Of a stretch of 64,000 nt of DNA, positions 35,202 to 47,398 are shown in pieces. A model generated the notes under the pieces. The model was given only the letters and a program-made list of their open reading frames with translations. It searched no databases and had not been told where the DNA came from. Position numbers and translations under genes: made by a program. The stretch is from Branchiostoma floridae. Lineage: Eukaryota; Chordata; Leptocardii; Amphioxiformes; Branchiostomatidae. Location of the stretch: assembly GCF_000003815.2 (NCBI RefSeq), contig NC_049981.1, positions 27,913,575 through 27,977,574 of the forward strand, in the 5' to 3' direction. Within the stretch, counting starts at the first letter, position 1. Each line of letters opens with the position of its first letter.

Positions 35202-35304
35202 AGGTTTGCCTGGCTTCCCGATGGATCCCCTCCCGGGGGTGTAGTCCTCGATCCTCCCGGGGTTAACTGGCGCCACTGTGGGGGATCTTCTGCCACTCTT
35301 GTCA
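35202..35304 (-). CDS. SORBS: SORBS exon: RIEDYTPGRGSIG, diverged copy of the EPGKSS motif
   Basis: Phase 2 to 0. It reads SDKSGRRSPTVAPVNPG, then RIEDYTPGRGSIGKPGKP. Nine of 13 residues match RIEDYEPGKSSIL in the exon at 32441-32518, which points to duplication within the gene. The Glu after Tyr and the Lys-Ser of the vertebrate-type motif are replaced here. Acceptor CTGTGCTGCCCCTGTAG, donor CCT|GTAAGT. Confidence 0.87.
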
Positions 35305-35986
35305 CTACAGGGGCAGCACAGACAGACATCAGAACATTGCTTCAGCTCTGCACTCAAGGATAACTATACTACTAGCAAAGTAATTTAGAATTCACTACAT
35401 ACATGTTTTGTATTAGTCGTCTGAGTGAGTATTTCCTAGTTTAAACGTCTATCAAGTCTACATGTATCATATCATTAATTGTTGTAAGAAGAGAAACAAA
35501 AAGCTTGTGAGATAAGCACAGTCATGTTCTGTATGGCAATGGCAAGCTTGGAATTTTAACGTATTCATTATTACACGACAGAATTTTTAGTTGTTTTTTT
35601 TTGACGGCATACTTTTTCTTTGACAATGTGATCATTACTCCATGGTACATAGTAGACCTTACAAAAGTTGCTGTACTTTTGTCGTGTCAATAAAGATTGT
35701 TGTATGATAATGTGTTCAGTGTTTTGAAAGAAAATTATGTTTTGAAATATGTACTAGATAGGAGAGGACAGGGATGGTCAGAAAATGGGATAAACTGAAA
35801 AACTTTATCACAGTTAAAAAAGAAAAATTCCTTTTTTTTACTTTGCAGCACAAAAATTGTTACGTATAACAAGTAGACAGAGGAAGTAAGGAGTGTCGGC
35901 AGGACAGAGCAGTCAGAGTTTTGTTGTTGTTGAAGTCAGAGCTCAGGAGACAGCTGCGTGCGGCTACGTGGTGTGCATGCATCCAC

Positions 35987-36134
35987 CTGGTTGAGTTGTT
36001 GGAACTACTGCCAAGTCTAGCATATCGCGGCTCATATGAAATGCTGGCCCGGTTTGGCTTGGCCTGCGTGGTTGTTGCTGATTCAAACTCAGTGGGGGAG
36101 AATTCGCCACTGTACCTCATTCTGAAGGACTCGT
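35987..36134 (-). CDS. SORBS: SORBS exon: linker after the SoHo domain
   Basis: Phase 1 to 2. It reads DESFRMRYSGEFSPTEFES and, after a Thr/Ala-rich part, ASISYEPRYARLGSSSN. Acceptor TCTTTTTTTTCCAG, donor CAACCAG|GTGGAT. Phase 2 at the end matches the exon at 35304. A Tyr/Ser-rich disordered segment. Confidence 0.83.
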
Positions 36135-36517
36135 CTGGAAAAAAAAGAGTAAGAGGTTGTCAGGCGACTGCACCATATGAACATTTAGATGATGAACAAC
36201 ACCATCTTATATCTGTGTGTGAGTAAACCTAAACAAACGTTATGCTTTCATCACAAACAGCAAGGAAGCTTTGCCGTTAGGGTAGCAAAGATATAGCAGA
36301 TTCATGTCAGCGAACGCAACATCAAAACATAATATACATGTACACACGTCTTTGAGCATTTCAAGATGTGTGATTTCGAACAGTGATAGAAGAAGGACAC
36401 GTGACAGTTGAGTACAAAATGTGAGATTAGTGTAGGTTTTAGACAATAATGCACTGGTTTCATCACAAAGCAATGGTCATTACACTGCACAAGCACAAAC
36501 ACACAGTCAAATCACAG

Positions 36518-36617
36518 NNNNNNNNNNNNNNNNNNNNNNNNNNNNNNNNNNNNNNNNNNNNNNNNNNNNNNNNNNNNNNNNNNNNNNNNNNNNNNNNNNN
36601 NNNNNNNNNNNNNNNNN
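36518..36617. other. Assembly gap of 100 N
   Basis: A run of exactly 100 N, the usual placeholder for a gap of unknown size. It lies in the intron between the exons at 35987-36134 and 36983-37030, so a small exon could be hidden here, although the phases on each side already match. Confidence 0.98.
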
Positions 36618-36871
36618 TCATATAATTCAATGTACTATGGACTTTCCCACACTCACAAAGTACAGCACAATTGTTAATGACTGAAAATAATAATTATTGT
36701 ACCAACAGATATATATGTAAATTGATCAAAAATAATTGCTACGTGCATGGCAAACATTTCCAGTACTTCTGACTGCACTAAAATAGCAACAAACAAACAA
36801 ACAACAGGAACTACAATGAATTTTGTTTGGGGATGAAAACTTTTGATACTACAATTATTACAACACACTCA

Positions 36872-36900
36872 GTACATGTACATGTACATGTACATGTATA
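36872..36900. repeat. (TACATG)n microsatellite
   Basis: About four units of TACATG. The palindromic core ACATGTAC is repeated singly at dozens of places in the window. Confidence 0.85.
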
Positions 36901-36982
36901 TGGTGAGAAATCTAGTGCACATTCTGTCACTACCATTTTAATCTACTCTATTTACAGGGAATTCTATAACTTTCTAATTTAC

Positions 36983-37030
36983 CTTTCCTACCAAGGTTGA
37001 GTTTGTTGAAAGTGGGATGATTGAGGAGTT
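36983..37030 (-). CDS. SORBS: SORBS small exon after SoHo
   Basis: Phase 1 to 1. It reads ELLNHPTFNKLNLGRKG. Acceptor TTTTTTGCTGTCATAG. Two in-phase donors are possible: CTTG|GTAGGA (exon ends at 36992, 39 bp) or AAAG|GTAAAT (ends at 36983, 48 bp), differing by three residues. No known domain. Confidence 0.65.
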
Positions 37031-38055
37031 CTATGACAGCAAAAAAAGGAAAGAAATGAGAGATAAGAGAAGAAAGCGACAGCAGACAAGGATTTGCAAA
37101 AGAGAGAAAAGGGAGCAGAAATGATGATGATTGCAAGAAAGAGAAAAAAATCTGATGGTATAGGGCCTTGAATATGCTACATATAAAGACTAAAACACAA
37201 TTTCTGTACAGCGTTTTGAAAAAAAACTTAGCTGTTTAACTACCTCAGTCAGGGTCAGGCTGATTTGCAATGCCCCACCAATACTACTATTACTTTCTTT
37301 TAATGCATATTCATTGACTTAAGTGGACTAAAGTAATGCTTTTCGATTTCAGGGTTGGACGTATCACAAAGATATTGAAATCAAACACCAATTCCCGCCA
37401 CCTTGCTATAGACAGCAGCACCGCACTACAACAAAAAGGAAACCTTACACCCAGAGTAAACACCAGACAAAGCATTTCTGGGAGCAAATTTAACCTTTGC
37501 TTGATGTATTTTGTGTTTGTGGCTCATCTACCTTACTTTCCCTGCCTGCAAGAGAAAAAAAAACCCAAAGCAAAACTAGTCAGTATACTATCAACAAAAG
37601 TCATTACTAAAGCACAAAGCTTCCTGGCTTTTTCAGGAATTTGTGAAACAATATCAGTACTTTTTTTGCACAAAAAAAGCTTTAGAAATCTGACAGCAAT
37701 AATACACAGCAACTACAAGCAAACTTTTAAAAAAAGTCATCAGACCTGACTAATGAGTAGAGATTCACACAGATCGCAACCCACTGAGCAACAAAACTTG
37801 TTTCAAGCCCTTTAGGCAGAGCGTTTGTTTTGTTTCCTCAAATTGATACTAGAAAAATAGACTTTGAACGATGTTAATCCAACTGGGGTAACTAATTATA
37901 GATTAGAGTAGAAAAGTTATACTTTCTAAGAGAACAGGGCTTGTATGTTGTTTCTTGTCTAATAATCTAAGAAAGAAGAACCTAAACAGTTTATATTTGT
38001 ATTAAAGGGAAAAGAGCAGAAATTAGAGATGGAGTGAAAATACAATCAGTGTAAC

Positions 38056-38085
38056 CTGCGTTATTGACTGGGTCTCCAAAGACAA
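38056..38085 (-). CDS. SORBS: SORBS 30-bp microexon
   Basis: Phase 1 to 1, encoding about ten residues (VVFGDPVNNAG at its junctions). The acceptor TTTCTTTTCCAG is strong; the donor GCAG|GTTACA is moderate. The exon keeps the frame when skipped, so it is likely an alternatively used microexon. Confidence 0.6.
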
Positions 38086-38924
38086 CTGGAAAAGAAAGGG
38101 TAAGAAGTTAGTGTCTCAGTCAGTAGGTAGCTGTTGTCATGCCACCACAACTGGTCAAGCAGTCCAATTTTGGGGGCATAAACGCAAGCTTGTCAACCTT
38201 TCTGAATCTGACTTTGAACTCTGCTAATAAAATGAAGTTGACAAATATTGTTAAGTGTCGTACAGAATCACGATTTTTTGTGTGTCTTGATAGAAGAAAA
38301 TGTGTTAAGTCACACATATTTTGCAGGTAAGAGTAAAACAATGGTACAGTTCAGGTTTCATCTTGAATATTCTAACATTGAGAATATAGAGACAGAACAG
38401 AAGTATTGGGAGCAAAACTGGGGGGAAAAAACAGCATCAGTTTCAGCTCTTATTTTGTTTGGTAAGGTCAACAGACATGGTCTTCATCCTCAACGGCAAA
38501 TCAAAGAATATTGACAATGTCAACACAGCCACAGAAGGTTTGTTACAACAAACACATCATTCTGTACCTCATAATTTCAAACCTAAGATACTGGGGTCAT
38601 CTGAAGACCATCTGTATTAAGGTATACACATCGATTGAATATCATTATTATTAATAACAAATAATAATTCCTGAAGAAAAATGCTTACAAAATATGATTA
38701 TACACAATTCATGTACAAGGCAATTTCTTACACACATTAAAAAGTCCAATATACAATCCCAATAATTGCATCGTAAAACTCAAAACTTTTTAAATGTTTC
38801 GTAAAATGTTACACTATCATTGCAAAACCATGTACAAAATATGCACAATGTACCAAAATACTGATGAATCTTACAACTTGCTTTATTCTAAAAGCTAAAG
38901 ATAATAATGTATTATTGTGCTTAC

Positions 38925-38994
38925 CTCCTTTTTTGCCTGTGTCGTGCATGGACTTGAACATTTTCTTGTACCAGTCCTTTTGGTTCTCCACACT
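38925..38994 (-). CDS. SORBS: SORBS exon: SoHo domain core
   Basis: Phase 0 to 1. It encodes SVENQKDWYKKMFKSMHDTG. The segment V-E-x-x-K-D-W-Y-K-x-M-F-K is the hallmark of the sorbin-homology domain of SORBS1/2/3, which in vertebrates binds flotillin at lipid rafts. Acceptor AATGTCTCTCTTACAG, donor GGAG|GTAAGC. Either of two upstream exons (40621-40829 or 39958-40001) can supply the first part of the domain. Confidence 0.95.
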
Positions 38995-39957
38995 CTGTAA
39001 GAGAGACATTACCACAGTAACATAACTATTTCTGTTACAATGTAGGTACTCCTGACTCAAAAACTGATAGATGAGAACTTTTGTGCATGATATTGTGTTG
39101 AGTAACCATTTTGTGCACTGACAGATACCTTTTTTAAGGATTGAAACAAAATTTCATTGAAATTCACCATCGCGGAGAAAAGCAGTACAAATTGGTAGAA
39201 AAATTTCACATACTAGATTAAAATGTCAGTAAGATATTTCAAGTTCAATTTGCAAACTTTTGGAATAACTAGTTCAAATAGTTGTGATTAAAAAAATAAC
39301 ATTTTGTTGACGTCTCACATTTTAGACATATATTTTCAATACAAGCAGTTATTTGTAATTATATGATTTTACTTATTGTTTTTTCAAAAGCTCAGAACTC
39401 AATAAAACACAGTATACACTGTCTGTTATTTGTTGAATGTTGATGTTTGTTATATTTTAGTTGGAGTACTTGATTACTGCATGATGGTAGATGTAACACA
39501 TTGTAATAATCTTGGCAGTGAAATCACTCACTCCCCTGGGGGTTACTCTCATCTAATTAGATGATGATGATTATGTCACAATTAGCACTTTTTGATTAGC
39601 ATCTGGGTGAGGAGTGCAGCTGCAAGGGTTTAAAATGGACCTAGGTGACGTACCGGGGGTACCTTAGTCAAACAGTGCATGTCATTCATTTTCTACAATC
39701 GTGATAGCATGAAACAATGCTGATTGCAATCATACAAAAAAGTACTATGTTTTTCGTTTTGAAAATTGTCATTTTTAATATAAACAAAACTATATGTCTG
39801 GTTGTACTTTTTCTGGGCCTATCACAAAGTCAACTGTTTGACAAAGGTTTGCCAGCCAACGTTGTCAATATTTCCTGTGTGATCAGCCACTGCAAGTAGT
39901 GAGGAAGTGGGGAGGGGAGGGGGTGGAATGTGCCCATGCAGTGTGAAGACCACTCAC

Positions 39958-40001
39958 TGCTCGAGTCGACGTGGAAACCCCTGATTTGCCAGTAAGTCTC
40001 T
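39958..40001 (-). CDS. SORBS: Alternative first-half SoHo exon
   Basis: A 44 bp segment, phase 1 to 0, with acceptor TTCTAGCATCGAACCACAG and donor GAGCA|GTGAGT. It encodes ERLTGKSGVSTSTRA and then joins SVENQKDWYKK. Its last ten residues resemble ESGMPTSTRT of the larger exon at 40621-40829, six identical. Both exons start in phase 1 and end in phase 0, so using both would break the frame: they must be alternatives. It could also be a degenerate exon copy that is no longer used. Confidence 0.6.
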
Positions 40002-40620
40002 CTGTGGTTCGATGCTAGAAGGAAAACACCAGAATGTTATGCTACCCTAAAGCATGGCATGAAAAGACACTGCTGTACACTACCAGCATGGAAGGTCTGA
40101 TCTTCCCAATAGGCATAAAATTATGGGCTGTTTGTAAGAGGTCTACGACTCATGGAACAAAAAAATCTCATGACTATTTCTTCGCAAAGTGCTGACCTTG
40201 TGAAGAAATACATGATTGTACATTACCAACAAGTGTATATCATTGTTCAGCGACTTGTTGTAATAGTCTGGGTGTTTGTGTGTGTGTACATGTTACTAAC
40301 CAATGTGAAGAAGGTGAAGTCTGCCATCTCTGATTGCCTACATGTATGTTCAGGTCATGTATCATTACACTGAGATTAAGCTGTGAATGCTATCTTCTAA
40401 ATGTAGTGGAGCAAGCTATATGTGTAGTAAAATCTTTGAGGAAATTTATCAGAGGGTTTGACCAATTTCCTTTGCAAAATATGCCAATAGAATTAAAGTA
40501 TGGTAGAGTACAACCCATAGCCATACATTGGAAAGTATCAGACCAGCAAGCACTGAGACAGAAACAGAAACAAGACAAAGCACAAATGGAACAGTCACAC
40601 ATTTGTCTCCTCTTTCTTAC

Positions 40621-40829
40621 CGTTCTTGTTGACGTGGGCATGCCCGACTCGTCCTGAGGCCCAGCTCCTTCAAACTTCACTTCCTTCGAGTCAACGACAT
40701 GGTACGTCTTTGTGGTCTTTGGTTCCCTCATGGGGTAGTAAGTGTCTGTGTGGACTATGTCTCCCTCCACAATCTTCTCTTGATATACAGCCCCATCTGG
40801 GAGGTCATTCTTTGGTGTTATGTACCTTC
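40621..40829 (-). CDS. SORBS: SORBS exon: first half of SoHo domain
   Basis: Phase 1 to 0. It begins GRYITPKNDLPDGAVYQEK and ends FEGAGPQDESGMPTSTRT, where GPxDESGxPxxxRT is the start of the vertebrate SoHo domain. Acceptor CCTTACCCCAATAG, donor ACG|GTAAGA. It joins the SoHo core exon at 38994 in phase 0. Confidence 0.94.
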
Positions 40830-41910
40830 CTATTGGGGTAAGGATGGAGAGCATGCATCACATACAGGTTTACGAACTGTGTGGGTCAATCCCATATGGG
40901 CCCAAGTTGGGAAGTCTTTGCCCAAACCATGTTCATTTAAAAAAGGCACACACAAATTCTTTGTCAGTTTCTTCCTTTTGTTCAAGATTTTTGATGCGCT
41001 ATGTTTTTTTTTTTTTTTGCTTTGCCTCCAAACTTCAACAGTTATATATCAGTTCAGATCTAGATGACGATAGAAAGAATTGTGTTTTGACACAGTTAAC
41101 TCTAAGGAAACCAAGCCATTTTATTTGGCACAGCTGAAATAGAATGTTGCAGTGCACTTTCATTCATGGCTAGGGCCAGACAGTAAACCAACAGATACTG
41201 CAAAAGGTGTAGAGAGATACAAGCATGTAAGTATGCAGTGACAAATGAAAGGATGGCCAAGTTGCATGCATAGAGCCACTATAGCAACAAAAATCAAGCT
41301 ACTACATTTGTACATGTACATGTACAACTGCAAAATAATCTTTATAGCCTGAGAAAAAACCCTGTGGTCAAAAGGTCAAGCAAAGTCATAACTGCCCAAA
41401 GTAAATTAGTTATGAATTTCACAGGAATTTTCCCGACTGACTGTCGAAAAATGTTTTTGACTTGAAGCACTACGTACAGCAGCAGACTACAATTCTATAT
41501 AACAAAACCAATAAAGTTTGTTACTGCAGCAGTAAAATAAATCATAAACATCACTATCAGCAGCAACATGAAACAAATATGCCACAATAGCAAACAGCAA
41601 CCTGCACTTGACAAAGCCATGACAGTTGGGCCATACAGCCATATGTCCCATGCAGAAAACACTGTCAAGTTTTTTTTTTCCTTTGTGAGAATGAATGATA
41701 TTATTGTATAATAAGCAAAACTGTTGTGCCAATATCTGGCTGAGATGCCCATTGTGTGTTTTGGCCAAAAGTAGCTTGACTAAAAGATCTTTCTCTTTGA
41801 TTCCAAATCACAGTGGTGCAAGCTTCTGTTCAGCAAGCATGCGCAGGAAGAAAGAAAAATAATAGGAGCTCCTAAATAATAAAGCCAATCCAACATTAGT
41901 GTGTAAAGAC

Positions 41911-41958
41911 CTGGGGCAAGCTTGTTGGCATTGTCATGCACATGCTCCGTGTGTCTCT
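41911..41958 (-). CDS. SORBS: SORBS small exon before SoHo
   Basis: Phase 1 to 1, 48 bp: ERHTEHVHDNANKLAPG across its junctions. The acceptor TTGTTTCTGGTTTCCCCACAG is strong; the donor CCCAG|GTCTTT is moderate. Frame-neutral if skipped. Confidence 0.72.
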
Positions 41959-43426
41959 CTGTGGGGAAACCAGAAACAAGGTCAACAATAAAATATGTGA
42001 AAAATCATCAATGAAAGTTTGTCTGAGTGTCAGGCAACTTTCCATTGCCTTATTTTTAGCCATTCAGCTCGTTAAACCACACGTTCTTAATTGCACTGAA
42101 GGATTCAATTATTGATAAAGACTGAATAAACAAAATGTACTTAGCTGAATGAATACTGCGGCAGAAATATTGTCTGACACCCAGAGAAGATGAAAATAAA
42201 AATGAAATGAAACAAGGATGCATTAGCTAGACTACTCTACGTACCCTCCCTCTTCTCTGTACAAACAGTGTAAGGAACGGTCATGGGGAGCACACAGAAA
42301 CAAACATAGGGGAGAAAACAAGTGGCCAAGAGATCAAGTCAGAAAACAAAACCCAAAGATTATGAAAAGTATGATCAGGGAAATTGTTCCTTTAGATATC
42401 TATTATTGGAAGAAAGGGTAGCTAATCTTTAGGTACCACTAACAGCTACATATTATTTCTAATGTTCATCCACAGTTGATTGCCCAGTTCTTTAAATGAT
42501 TTATTTATTTTAGGTTCCACTTAAAACAGCCCTTATATGAGCACCGACTTTTATACTGTATAATAATTGACACTTCGATTAATCACTACCATTATTGTAT
42601 CATTATAGTTTGCTCAGAATTCAATTGATACCTTTTATACAAGTATTAGTAGACACTGACTTGTTATGGTTACTTTGAAACATTATGAGATATTTAGACT
42701 GGTTTAACAGTGAAAAGTGCAGCAGTTGCATTGTAGCCACAATGCCTTAACACATCATAGGCTTGCATGCCAGATTAAATCATCAAAACCCATGTGCATG
42801 AAATTATCAACCAATGTGCACATTAACTTATGATATAATTGTATCGTATCCTTAAATGCTCAAGAAATAAGCAGTATTAATATCATGGTGCATTAAAATG
42901 TATTGTGATGGTATCAATCAAGTTAGGAATGGGGACACGATGGTACATTAAACATACGACAAGACGCACGCAAAGCACAGTCAGCAGAATTTGCCGCATA
43001 TACAAAGTCACACTGACATCATCATAATTAATTAATATGCAGAGCATGGCAGAATCACGGGCGATGATATCCAAGGTAAGTAGCACAAAACATGACTGGA
43101 TCAATGTTATATCTGACACACTGACACAGAAAAAGTCTGCAAGGAAGAATTCTTGGTTAATACATGATTGCTGTTGGAAAAGGGTCATTCATGTTATTGC
43201 AAAATTTCCATATACACAGGTTTGTAATTCAGGAGAATTATTATGGATCATGTCTTAACTTATTAAGACTGTTAACAACAGTAGATGTTATTCAATGTGA
43301 AAGTGCCCTTTTAAAAAAAATGTTTTGCAGCATGAAACATGCAAGAGTGCAGGAGACATTCCAAGAGTGCACCATCCACACACTTTCCCAGCAGTGCACG
43401 AATCATTCGCGGAAGGGCTGCCCCAC
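41959..43426. other. Intron of the SORBS gene
   Basis: Apart from the 12-bp microexon candidate at 42245-42256, nothing supported. Confidence 0.5.
42245..42256 (-). CDS. SORBS: Candidate 12-bp microexon
   Basis: Phase 1 to 1. Acceptor CACTGTTTGTACAG and donor GGAGG|GTACGT enclose AGAAGAGGGAGG, which would add four residues (EKRE) in frame. Only the splice sites and the fitting phase support it. Confidence 0.3.
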
Positions 43427-43634
43427 CTGGCGGAAGCCTGTGGTGCTTTAGCAATGTCGTGGTCGGGCTTTCTGTTTTGGGCAGTGACGAGGTGGATTCT
43501 GGACTGAGGCTCCGCTCGACCCCATTGACTCTCCCGTGCTGTACTTGCAGCCTGATCTCCGATGCACTCTGTGTAGCTTTCTTTGCCATGGAAGACGTTG
43601 GGGACAAGGAGGTTTCCGACGAATCTGAAGGAGA
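43427..43634 (-). CDS. SORBS: SORBS exon: Ser/Pro-rich linker
   Basis: Phase 0 to 1. It reads SPSDSSETSLSPTSSMAKK and later ERSLSPESTSSLPKTESP, with many Ser-Pro sites. Acceptor TTTGTGTCCACAG, donor CCGCCAG|GTGGGG. Disordered. Confidence 0.83.
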
Positions 43635-44182
43635 CTGTGGACACAAAGTGATAAACTGATGAGCATCAAATCACATTTACGACATTCTGGTATTCAACTT
43701 GTGTCCCAGATAAAGCATAACATGAACCACATGCATTGGATGCAGTTCTCTCATCACCAGTGGTCCACAAATGTCAACTTGCACTTTACTTGATTACACT
43801 AACACTTTACAGAAGACATGTTTGAGGGACGATGTTGTTCATTCTGGATTAACAAACTAAAAAAGGAGCTCCGTCTATGATACTCCTCACCCTAGTAGAT
43901 GTTCAGGCATTTGTACCGGGGAGACTTCCTTATTTGTTCAACAAACTTCCCACTCTTAACAAATTCTCACATTCTTTCAAGCAGACGCAAGCTAGATGCA
44001 AGATGCATGTCTTGATAAGCAGACAAACTTATAGTATGCACATCAAACATTAAGAATGGAACCAGAAAGAGGATGGCAACTTAAGTTAAAGCATCAAACC
44101 AGGCCACCAACGAGTACAATACTGCATATCACGCAAATGCATTACAAGGAAAAATGAGATGAGCCAAGGATAGGGTAGGTAC

Positions 44183-44659
44183 CACTTTCTTCAAGCGAGG
44201 TGATATGGCTTTCTGAACAACCTCTGCTGCTGCTGCACTTCTGGCTGGTCTGGCAGGGGGCTCTTTTTGGGACACAAGAGGGGAGAGGACTCTGGGGGGT
44301 CTGCTAGCTACTGGGGATACAAGTCTTCCTTCTACTGATATGAGCTTTCCAGAGGGGGAATTGATCCTAACAGGGGAGGCACGAGCTTCACTGAGCTCGC
44401 TAGGGCCGTTGACTTCTGGTCGATTTGGCGAGGGAGAACGGGAGCGTGACGCTCGCCACGGGATAGGAGAGGATGTCGTCTTGGGGGCATTGTCGACCCG
44501 GTACGAAGCGGAGGTCTGAGCTACCGGGGCAGGGACAGGGGACCTACGGGACACAGAAGGGGAGGGGGAGCGCCAAGATGAAGAAGGCGGGGTGCTACTA
44601 ACGCTACCAGTAGCGGGCTTCCAGAGGTAACTCTCCTCCGGTGTCGGAGGGGGTGGGCC
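44183..44659 (-). CDS. SORBS: SORBS exon: 159-codon Ser/Pro/Arg-rich linker
   Basis: Phase 0 to 0. It opens GPPPPTPEESYLWKP and is rich in SP and RSxSP motifs (SRSRSPSPNRPE; PPRVLSPLVSQK). Acceptor CATTCCTTCACCCCGCAG, donor AAAGTG|GTACCT. Probably disordered and phosphorylated by proline-directed kinases. Confidence 0.85.
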
Positions 44660-45827
44660 CTGCGGGGTGAAGGAATGAGAAAAGAGGGTGTTGGGTGAAT
44701 GAAAGATCAACGGGCAGAGCAGAATGAGACTGAAAGGAACTATGCAGATTAAATTGTTGAACTTGACAGCAACAAATGAAGAATTTTAGAGTCTGTACTT
44801 GTTTGGGCATACTTAAGGAAGCGGGACAGACAAGCTATGCTTCAAGCCCATCTTCAGTTTTGAAAACACCAGATTCCATCTGGCGAGATGTTAGAAAACA
44901 TCAAGACAGTTGACATGTGCCTGCTGGACTGCTGCTAGCCTCATGTTGAGGCGGACATGGACTGGCACGTCAAAATATCACAACGGTTTAGAGAGCTGCT
45001 GGTAGCTGCTGGCAGAATCTGAACAGCTTATGCTGCATTACATTTTTTCCTGAGACAAGTGACATGCTTTGGCACAGCTACATAATATATATTTTTCTTG
45101 AAGATGCAGATTTGACAACAAAAGTTTGATCGAAGATCACTGAGGTTGGCAGCAGAAAAAAAACGACTTGGGCGTCTTTCACCAGTGGGATTAGTACACC
45201 AACCATTGTGAAGACTGATGATTTAAACACATCTTCTGGACTTTGGCAGCAGCTGAGGCCAAGAGATTATCCTACAGAGACCTGAGTTTGCTAGAGTTTC
45301 AAATATCTGTCCAAGGAATGTTACCGAATTCTGTCACAAAACTGTTGATGTACAGTTTGTATATGAAAGAAAACTCTAGAGACTCAAGTATCCCAGCCTG
45401 ACAACTGTAGACACTATGGAACAGTCTAATTATACATCATTATCATGATACAAGCTGGTGTGTAACACTGAAGGGCAGTTATACAGGCTATATAGATGAA
45501 GATACAGATAGACAGTGTGAAGTCAATGTCTTAACCTGCCTCTTCTGAAAGTTCATATTCCTATGGCCCCTTTCAACTAAAGGGTGATCACTGAGCAATT
45601 GTTGACCAACCAAAATTGGATTGGTGCGACCCTTATAATGATCTAAAAGTTCAATATGGCACAAAATGCAAAGGCATGATTTATAATACAAAGAAACACA
45701 CAAAATGGAGAACAAAAATTAATTGTCTATAAAATTCGTTCACTCAAACATTTGCTCAATTTGAATGTGAAGTATACAGATTTTAAAGGAGGGAGGGCTT
45801 TACATGGACAAGTCTTGATGTTCCTAC

Positions 45828-46018
45828 CTGAGGCCGGTTCTGTGGCCCCTTCAGGTCCACCCGGATACTCTTGAAGCCCTTGCGTGCGGCAGTGGGGGAG
45901 GGGGGCACGTTGGAGGGACTCCAGGTGTGCGGTTGGTTCTTCAGGTTGACCTCATCAGCCAAGTGTGTGTCACCTTCTGACTCCAAGGGAGGGGTTGGGG
46001 AGGTCGGCGACCACACTC
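45828..46018 (-). CDS. SORBS: SORBS exon: linker with KSIRVDLKGP
   Basis: Phase 1 to 0. It starts VWSPTSPTPPLESEGD and ends GFKSIRVDLKGPQNRPQ. Acceptor GTGTCCTCTTGGCAG, donor CCTCAG|GTAGGA. Two W-S-P motifs are present. No domain is recognised. Confidence 0.85.
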
Positions 46019-47092
46019 CTGCCAAGAGGACACATACAGAATGTCACTGTCACATGAAATCAATAATCATTGCTAAGGGTAGGCATATTTCTTATGAGAC
46101 AATTTCAATCTGATAACACCAAATTTTTTAACCTTTACTAATAATAACACTCTTAAATAATAGGAAGATGACACTAACATGTGTGATACCGGTACACTGA
46201 CAAAGATTTAACCATGTTTTTTTCCATTTTGTTGAAAACCAAACAAGGAAGGGAATCTGTCACAACTCAGATAATTGTCTCATAATCTCTTGACCAAGTT
46301 AAAAATAGATCCAGACAAATATAGCTCAATATCCTGACAGCCTTCTCCTCTGTCCCAGCCCGCTGATTACATCTCGTGACAGCAGCCTTTCCAAAAAGAC
46401 ACTGATGTCCTGCTGAGATGTGACGGATTACTGGAGACCCAACCCTACCCAGCAGTCTCCCCTTTCACCAAGACTTGGCACCTACTCCAGCCCCGTATTA
46501 AATGCAGTTAGCTGCAAAATTTCAAAACAACCTTTCTGGGCAATTGGCCAGTATGAAGTAGATCTCTAAGGACCATGATTTTGGAACAGGAAGAGTCAAT
46601 ATTGCCATAATTTTTTTCTTCCATTATTTGAAAGGTAGCTATCATGTTACATCTGTATACCCAAAACTGGAAAGACTCAGAGAATACTGCCAAGAATTCC
46701 TTGGACTGCATCATTCCAAACACCAAAATGGACAGATGCCAATGACTAAGACACCTGTCACTAAGCTGGCTTGAATCACACAACCTGCAAAATTTAAGAC
46801 ATAATTGAATCTGACTTATCTGGATCCATATGGTTTTCAGATAACTGTGCAACGATATGAAAGTGAACATTCAATCCTTACCCATACAAAGTCAAGCTGA
46901 GCAATTGAGTTGACAGTAACATAGCCAGAAATGTTTCATAATTGAACAAAGTCAGCATAAATAACTTCACTTGAGCACACACATACAACGTATATGACCT
47001 TGTATATGCTTTCGATCACAACTGTACGCTAATTTAGATTATCAATGTCATGCACAAGTCTGTCACCTTCTGATGCAAATTTAGCGACTTAC

Positions 47093-47398
47093 CTGGAGTT
47101 GGTGAGGCCCTCACGGCATTGAATGTGGGAGAGGGAGCTCGCATTCTGAGGCTCATCTTCTCATCTGCCACATCTTCTACTTCCATCGTTTCCGGTCTCT
47201 TTGGCGCGTTTCTTTGCTCTGTTTTTGCTGGCGACCTTTCTCGCTGTTTCACTCGGGGAACCTGGCCTGAGGTAGGCATGTCAACACTTGAAACTTTTCC
47301 TTTTGGAGACTTTCCAGCCGATCCTCCGGACTGCTGCATTTTTCCTGCTATCATAGTAACCGACCCGTACCCCTTAGCAACGGGGCTGGTCGGCGACT
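47093..47398 (-). CDS. SORBS: SORBS exon: basic Ser/Pro linker
   Basis: Phase 1 to 1, 101 codons. It begins ESPTSPVAKGYGSVTMIAG, has a basic middle (VPRVKQRERSPAK) and ends RAPSPTFNAVRASPTP. Acceptor TGTCTTGCTATTGCAG, donor CCAG|GTAAGT. Disordered. Frame-neutral if skipped. Confidence 0.85.
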
